A stretch of DNA of 64,000 nucleotides from positions 1 to 64,000 of the forward strand of contig NZ_JACHJN010000017.1 of assembly GCF_014203665.1 (NCBI RefSeq), given 5' to 3'. The notes under the pieces were generated by a model. It was not told the origin of the DNA. It worked only from the letters and a program-made list of their open reading frames with translations, and did not search any database. The position numbers and the translations under genes were made by a program. This document shows, piece by piece, positions 60,534 to 64,000 of this stretch (within the stretch, counting starts at the first letter, position 1; every line of letters starts with the position of its first letter). The stretch is from Saccharothrix tamanrassetensis (GTDB lineage: Bacteria > Actinomycetota > Actinomycetes > Mycobacteriales > Pseudonocardiaceae).

Positions 60534-61214
60534 ATGACCGATCGACCCGTAGCACTGATCACCGGCGCGTCCCGAGGCATCGGGCTGGCCGTCGCCAAGC
60601 GGCTCGCCGCCACCCACGACCTGCTGCTCGGCGGTCGTGACGCCGAGGCCCTGGCCGAAGCCGCCGGACTGCCCGGCGCGCAGCCCTGGCCGGTCGAGCT
60701 GACCGACGCCGACGCCCTCGCCGAGGCCACCGCGCAGCTCTCCCGGCTGGACGTGCTGGTGCACAGCGCGGGCATCGCCGAACTCGGCCCGCTGGCCGAC
60801 ACCACCGCCGACACCTGGCGGCGGACGTTCGAGCTGAACGTGGTCGCGGTCGCCGAACTGACCCGCCTGACGTTGCCGCTCCTCCGCGCCGCCGAAGGCC
60901 ACGTGGTCCTGATCAACTCCGGCGCCGGTCTGCGCGCGAACCCCGACTGGGGTGTCTACGCCGCCAGCAAGTTCGCCCTGCGGGCCTACGCGGACGTCCT
61001 GCGCGCCGAGGAGACGGCGCTCCGCGTCACCTCGATCCACCCCGGCCGCGTGGCCACCGACATGCAGCGCGGTGTGCGGACCCAGGAAGACGGCGACTAC
61101 CAGCCGGACCAGTACCTCACCGCCGACTCCGTGGCGAAGGCGGTCCTCGCCGCTGTGCGGGCAGACGAGGACGCGCACGTCACGGAGATCGTCGTCCGAC
61201 CACGCCCCCGCTAA
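60534..61214 (+). CDS. Short-chain dehydrogenase/reductase
   Basis: A 226-aa classical SDR. The cofactor motif TGASRGIG sits at residues 10-17, the NAG-type motif reads HSAGIAE, the catalytic Ser is in INSGAG, and the catalytic Tyr-x-x-x-Lys is YAASK (about residues 140-144). HPGRVATDM follows, as usual. No substrate can be assigned. It lacks a clear ribosome site (leader is G-rich repeats). Its stop overlaps that of the convergent amidohydrolase. Confidence 0.92.
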   Translation: MTDRPVALITGASRGIGLAVAKRLAATHDLLLGGRDAEALAEAAGLPGAQPWPVELTDADALAEATAQLSRLDVLVHSAGIAELGPLADTTADTWRRTFELNVVAVAELTRLTLPLLRAAEGHVVLINSGAGLRANPDWGVYAASKFALRAYADVLRAEETALRVTSIHPGRVATDMQRGVRTQEDGDYQPDQYLTADSVAKAVLAAVRADEDAHVTEIVVRPRPR

Positions 61215-62512
61215 CGCAGTCGACGGGACACCGCCGCGACCCCCGCCTGGGCCTCACGCCGGTCCACGCGGGTGGTCTCACCGTCGGCCACCACCTGTTC
61301 CCCGGCCACCCACACGTCCTTGACCCGACGCGTGCCGGACGCCCACACGAGGTTCGCCAGCACCTGCTCGTCGGGTCCGTCCAGCCCGGTCGCGAAAGCC
61401 GGGTCGTCGACGTCCACGTGCACGACGTCGCCCCAGTGCCCGACCTCCAGCGCACCCAGGTCGTCCCGCCCCAACGCCGCCGCCCCGCCGCGCGTGGCCA
61501 GCAGCAACGCGTCCGCCGCGCGCATGGCCGTGGCGTCCATCGACGTGACGCGGGCCAGCAACGCCGCCAGCCGGGCCTCCTCGAACAGGTCCAGGTCGTC
61601 GTTCGACGCCGGCCCGTCCGTGCCCAGCCCGACGGGCACCCCGGCGTCGAGGTACCCGCGCAACGGCGCGATCCCGGACGCGAGCTTGGTGTTCGACCCG
61701 GGGCAGTGCGCCACACCCACGCGGTGCTTGGCGTAGATGGCGATGTCCTCCGCCGACAGGTGCACCGAGTGCGCCGACAGCACCCGCCCACCGAGCACCC
61801 CGGCCTCCTCCAGCAACCGGGGCACGGAGCCGTGGGAAGCCCGCTGCGCCTGGTCCTCCTCGGGGGACTCGGCCACGTGGATCTGCAGCAGCGCCCCGCG
61901 CTCCCGCGCCTCACCCGCGACGGTGGCCAGCGCGTCGGGTGCCAGCAGGTACGCCGAGTGCGGCCCGTAGGACAGCTCGATCCGCTCGTGCGGCCCGAAA
62001 CGCAGCCCGTCGGCGTCGATCCACCGCGTGATCTCGTCCGTCATCGGCCGCCACGGCATCCCCGGCAGCTCCATGATCGCCGCGCCGAACAGCACGCGCG
62101 ACCCGGCCTTCAGCACGGCGTCGGTGAGTTCCGCGCCGTGGTAGTACATCTCCGCGCTGGTCGTGACGCCGTTCCGCAGCATCTCCACCGCGCCCAGCAG
62201 CATCCCCGCGCCGATGTCCGCCGGCGTCATCTTCGCCTCGGCGGGCCACATCGCCTCCCGCAGCCACCGCAGCAGCGGCAGGTCCCCGCCCAGGCCCCGC
62301 AGCACCACCATGGGGCTGTGCGCGTGGGCGTTCACCAAGCCGGGCAACAGGATCCCGGTCAACGTCCGGACTTCGCCGTCGAACGCGGGGGCGTCGGCGG
62401 CGGCACCGACGTACGCCACCCGGCCGTCCACGACGTCGACGACCGCGTCCCGCAGCACGGTGCAGGACGGATCACACGGCAGGACCACGGGAGCGTGCAG
62501 GCGCAGCGACAT
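61211..62512 (-). CDS. Amidohydrolase of the TrzA/AtzA/MtaD-like subgroup
   Basis: A 433-aa metal-dependent deaminase or hydrolase. Zinc ligands and acid are all visible: NAHAHSP (HxH, about residues 62-64), QIHVAES, SAHSVHLS and GTDGPASNDD. The composite beta domain around both ends (TLTGILLPGLVN and VWVAGEQVVADGE) is typical. Family members deaminate S-adenosylhomocysteine, methylthioadenosine, guanine or triazines; the sequence does not fix the substrate. The ATG at 62512 lies 15 bases after the histidine kinase stop on the same strand, so the two may be co-transcribed. Confidence 0.9.
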   Translation of the reverse strand: MSLRLHAPVVLPCDPSCTVLRDAVVDVVDGRVAYVGAAADAPAFDGEVRTLTGILLPGLVNAHAHSPMVVLRGLGGDLPLLRWLREAMWPAEAKMTPADIGAGMLLGAVEMLRNGVTTSAEMYYHGAELTDAVLKAGSRVLFGAAIMELPGMPWRPMTDEITRWIDADGLRFGPHERIELSYGPHSAYLLAPDALATVAGEARERGALLQIHVAESPEEDQAQRASHGSVPRLLEEAGVLGGRVLSAHSVHLSAEDIAIYAKHRVGVAHCPGSNTKLASGIAPLRGYLDAGVPVGLGTDGPASNDDLDLFEEARLAALLARVTSMDATAMRAADALLLATRGGAAALGRDDLGALEVGHWGDVVHVDVDDPAFATGLDGPDEQVLANLVWASGTRRVKDVWVAGEQVVADGETTRVDRREAQAGVAAVSRRLR

Positions 62513-62527
62513 GGCCCCGATCCTGCC

Positions 62528-63691
62528 TCACTCGGCCAGCGGCAGTTCGGCCCGGACCTCCCAGCCGCCGCCCTCCCGCTGCCCGGCGGCGAACCGGCCG
62601 CCCAGCAGCTCCACCCGTTCCCGCATCCCGACCAACCCGAACCCGCCGGACCCGCCGACCGGCGCGGTCTTGCGGTCGCGGCCGTCGTCGGCGATCACCA
62701 CGTGCACCACCCCCGACACGACGGCCACCGACACGTCCACCCGGGACACGTCCTCGGCGTGCTTGCGGGTGTTGGTGAGGGATTCCTGCACCAACCGCAG
62801 CACCGAGCGCCCCAGCGACGGCGGCACGACCGACGGCAGGTCCAGGCTCAGCCGCACGGGCTGACCGGACTGCGCGACTACCTGCTTCACGTCGTCCGCC
62901 AGGTCGCTGCTCGCGGCGGGCGCGTCGGTCTCCGAACCGCGCAGCGTGCCCACCAGTCGCCGCATGGCGGTCAGCGCCTCGTTGCCGCTCTGCGCGATGA
63001 TGGGCAACACCTCTTGCGCCGCACCGGGAACGGCCTGCGCCGCCTGCGCGTGCACCACGATCCCGGTCACGTAGTGCGCGACCACGTCGTGCAGTTCGCG
63101 GGCCAGCGCCATCCGCTCGGCGTGCTGCGCGGCCGTGACCTCGGACCGCACGAGGGTCGCGCGTTCCCGGTCCCGTGCCCGGAAGTACAGGCCGGTGCCG
63201 ACGGACAGCACCAGCAGCACCACGGCGCCGATCGCCTGCTGCCAGAACCCCGGTCCGTCGTAGGGGATGTCCGAGTAGTGCCGCTGCCAGTACGACGGCC
63301 GGACGGCCTGCGTCACGGCCGCCGCCGCGACCAGCGCCAGGGTGCCGGAGACGGCCCGCTTCACCGCCTCCTGCCGCACCACGATCGCGATGATCGCCAT
63401 CACGGCCGCGCCTTCGGACAGCGTCAGCCCGGAGATCAGCGGCACGGTCGACGGCTCGCCCGACAGCCGCAGCAGCACCGAACCGCCCAGCACGGCCATC
63501 GCCCCGGTGAGCGCCGCGTCGAACGGGCGGCGTGGTGCCAGCACCGCCAGCGCGCCGACCACGACCGTGCCGGGGGTCTGCCACCACGTGTCGCCGGCCA
63601 GCGCCTCGGTGCCGTTGAAGAAGAGCAGGGCGCAGGCCAGCGGCCACTGGCGGCGGGCCAGGGTGCGCCAGCCGAGGTGAGTGCTCTCCAC
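62528..63691 (-). CDS. NarL-type sensor histidine kinase, orphan in this window
   Basis: A 387-aa membrane kinase. About five TM helices lie in residues 15-175 with an extracytoplasmic loop near 135-150 (SYWQRHYSDIPYDG). The HisKA_3 helix has the phospho-His in ALARELHDVVAHYV, and the HATPase domain shows QESLTNTRKHA and ADDGRDRK. The glycine-rich lid GGSGGFGLVGMRERV is intact. No response regulator lies next to it on either side within the window. The GTG at 63691 is the first codon of a plausible N-terminus. Stimulus unknown. Confidence 0.9.
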   Translation of the reverse strand: MESTHLGWRTLARRQWPLACALLFFNGTEALAGDTWWQTPGTVVVGALAVLAPRRPFDAALTGAMAVLGGSVLLRLSGEPSTVPLISGLTLSEGAAVMAIIAIVVRQEAVKRAVSGTLALVAAAAVTQAVRPSYWQRHYSDIPYDGPGFWQQAIGAVVLLVLSVGTGLYFRARDRERATLVRSEVTAAQHAERMALARELHDVVAHYVTGIVVHAQAAQAVPGAAQEVLPIIAQSGNEALTAMRRLVGTLRGSETDAPAASSDLADDVKQVVAQSGQPVRLSLDLPSVVPPSLGRSVLRLVQESLTNTRKHAEDVSRVDVSVAVVSGVVHVVIADDGRDRKTAPVGGSGGFGLVGMRERVELLGGRFAAGQREGGGWEVRAELPLAE

Positions 63692-63858
63692 GAGGGGTCA
63701 CGGTAGGTCCTCGGGGCTGATCGCGCGTCCGCCCGCAGTCGTGCGGGTCGTCATCCACAGGACTGACCCGAACGCGACCGGAAATACCCCCCTGGCCGAT
63801 GCCGGAGGACGTTTTCGGGGGTGACTCTGGAGTGGCAGTCGGGGAACGGAGGAACGTG

Positions 63859-63957
63859 ATGCTGGGTGTGGTGGCTACTTGGGCCGGTGCGGTGCTCGGG
63901 CTGTTGGTGCTGGTCCTGATGGCGCTGGCGGGAGTGCTGGTCGATTCTCAGCGGTGA
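63859..63957 (+). CDS. Single-pass membrane microprotein (32 aa)
   Basis: A short frame coding about one TM helix (MLGVVATWAGAVLGLLVLVL plus a short polar tail ending DSQR). GGAGG at 63849-63853 lies 5 bases before the ATG, and a GTG directly upstream (63856) is an alternative start. Composition is fully coding-like for a membrane helix. It is divergent from the kinase, so it could be a small regulator or part of the next operon beyond the window. Function unknown. Confidence 0.55.
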   Translation: MLGVVATWAGAVLGLLVLVLMALAGVLVDSQR

Positions 63958-64000
63958 TTCGATCACCCTTCCGCGTGGCGTCGGAGGAGTTCCGCGAGAC

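Overview
The window is high-G+C actinobacterial chromosome. GTG starts are common, many genes overlap by 4 bases (ATGA/GTGA), several starts look leaderless, and there is a PhoP-type phosphate box, a DasR-type operator and a set of TetR, PadR, LacI, LysR and WYL regulators. The block dnaB, rplI, rpsR, ssb, rpsF, a GT87 mannosyltransferase-like gene, ponA, a DUF5318 gene, padR and ino1 keeps the relative order known from Mycobacterium tuberculosis (Rv0058 back to Rv0046c). The overall gene set fits a Pseudonocardiales genome (Saccharothrix/Actinosynnema/Lentzea-like). That genus-level guess is inference.

Layout. 1-180 is a G/C homopolymer run that looks like an artefact. 185-6600 carries a TetR/MMPL exporter pair with two clear operators, a secreted beta-propeller and a DUF2339 membrane protein. 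6763-12087 is a translationally coupled ribose operon (rbsR-A-C-B-K) whose last gene, rbsD, has lost its middle. 12136-18660 holds an SDR/DUF2867 protein, the threonine-degradation pair tdh-kbl, a LysR regulator and ptsI with a DasR-like dre site on its start codon; an 18-bp minisatellite separates lysR from ptsI and contains both stop codons. 18882-26316 has a MacS-type two-component system with a DUF1707 protein, a diguanylate cyclase, an AI-2E family permease and a large solenoid membrane protein. 26497-31409 encodes two secreted proteins, the second being 1304 aa with about 13 chaplin-like repeats. 31647-38264 is a mixed accessory stretch: a second GGDEF protein, a DEDDh exonuclease with BRCT, two TetR regulators, a YqeY-like protein, an esterase, a SnoaL-like protein and a WYL regulator.

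38345-53006 is the conserved replication/translation/cell-wall block. It contains a DnaA-box cluster upstream of dnaB, an RNA structure upstream of rpsF matching the S6:S18 autoregulatory leader, and four inserted genes: a sortase-type LPXTG protein, an endonuclease IV-like enzyme, a second GT87 enzyme and a methyltransferase. 53396-64000 has a peptidase-inhibitor-like secreted protein, a HAD hydrolase/MFS pair divided by a 40-bp palindrome, two tandem PhoX phosphatases each with its own PHO box, an SDR, an amidohydrolase, an orphan histidine kinase and a 32-aa membrane microprotein.

The strongest candidates for something unusual are the chaplin-like repeat protein, the DnaA-box cluster in front of dnaB, the start-codon-overlapping palindromes (ptsI, the exonuclease, the MFS gene), the internally deleted rbsD, and the intergenic minisatellites of 14-22 bp. 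No rRNA, tRNA, insertion sequence, prophage or CRISPR array was seen.
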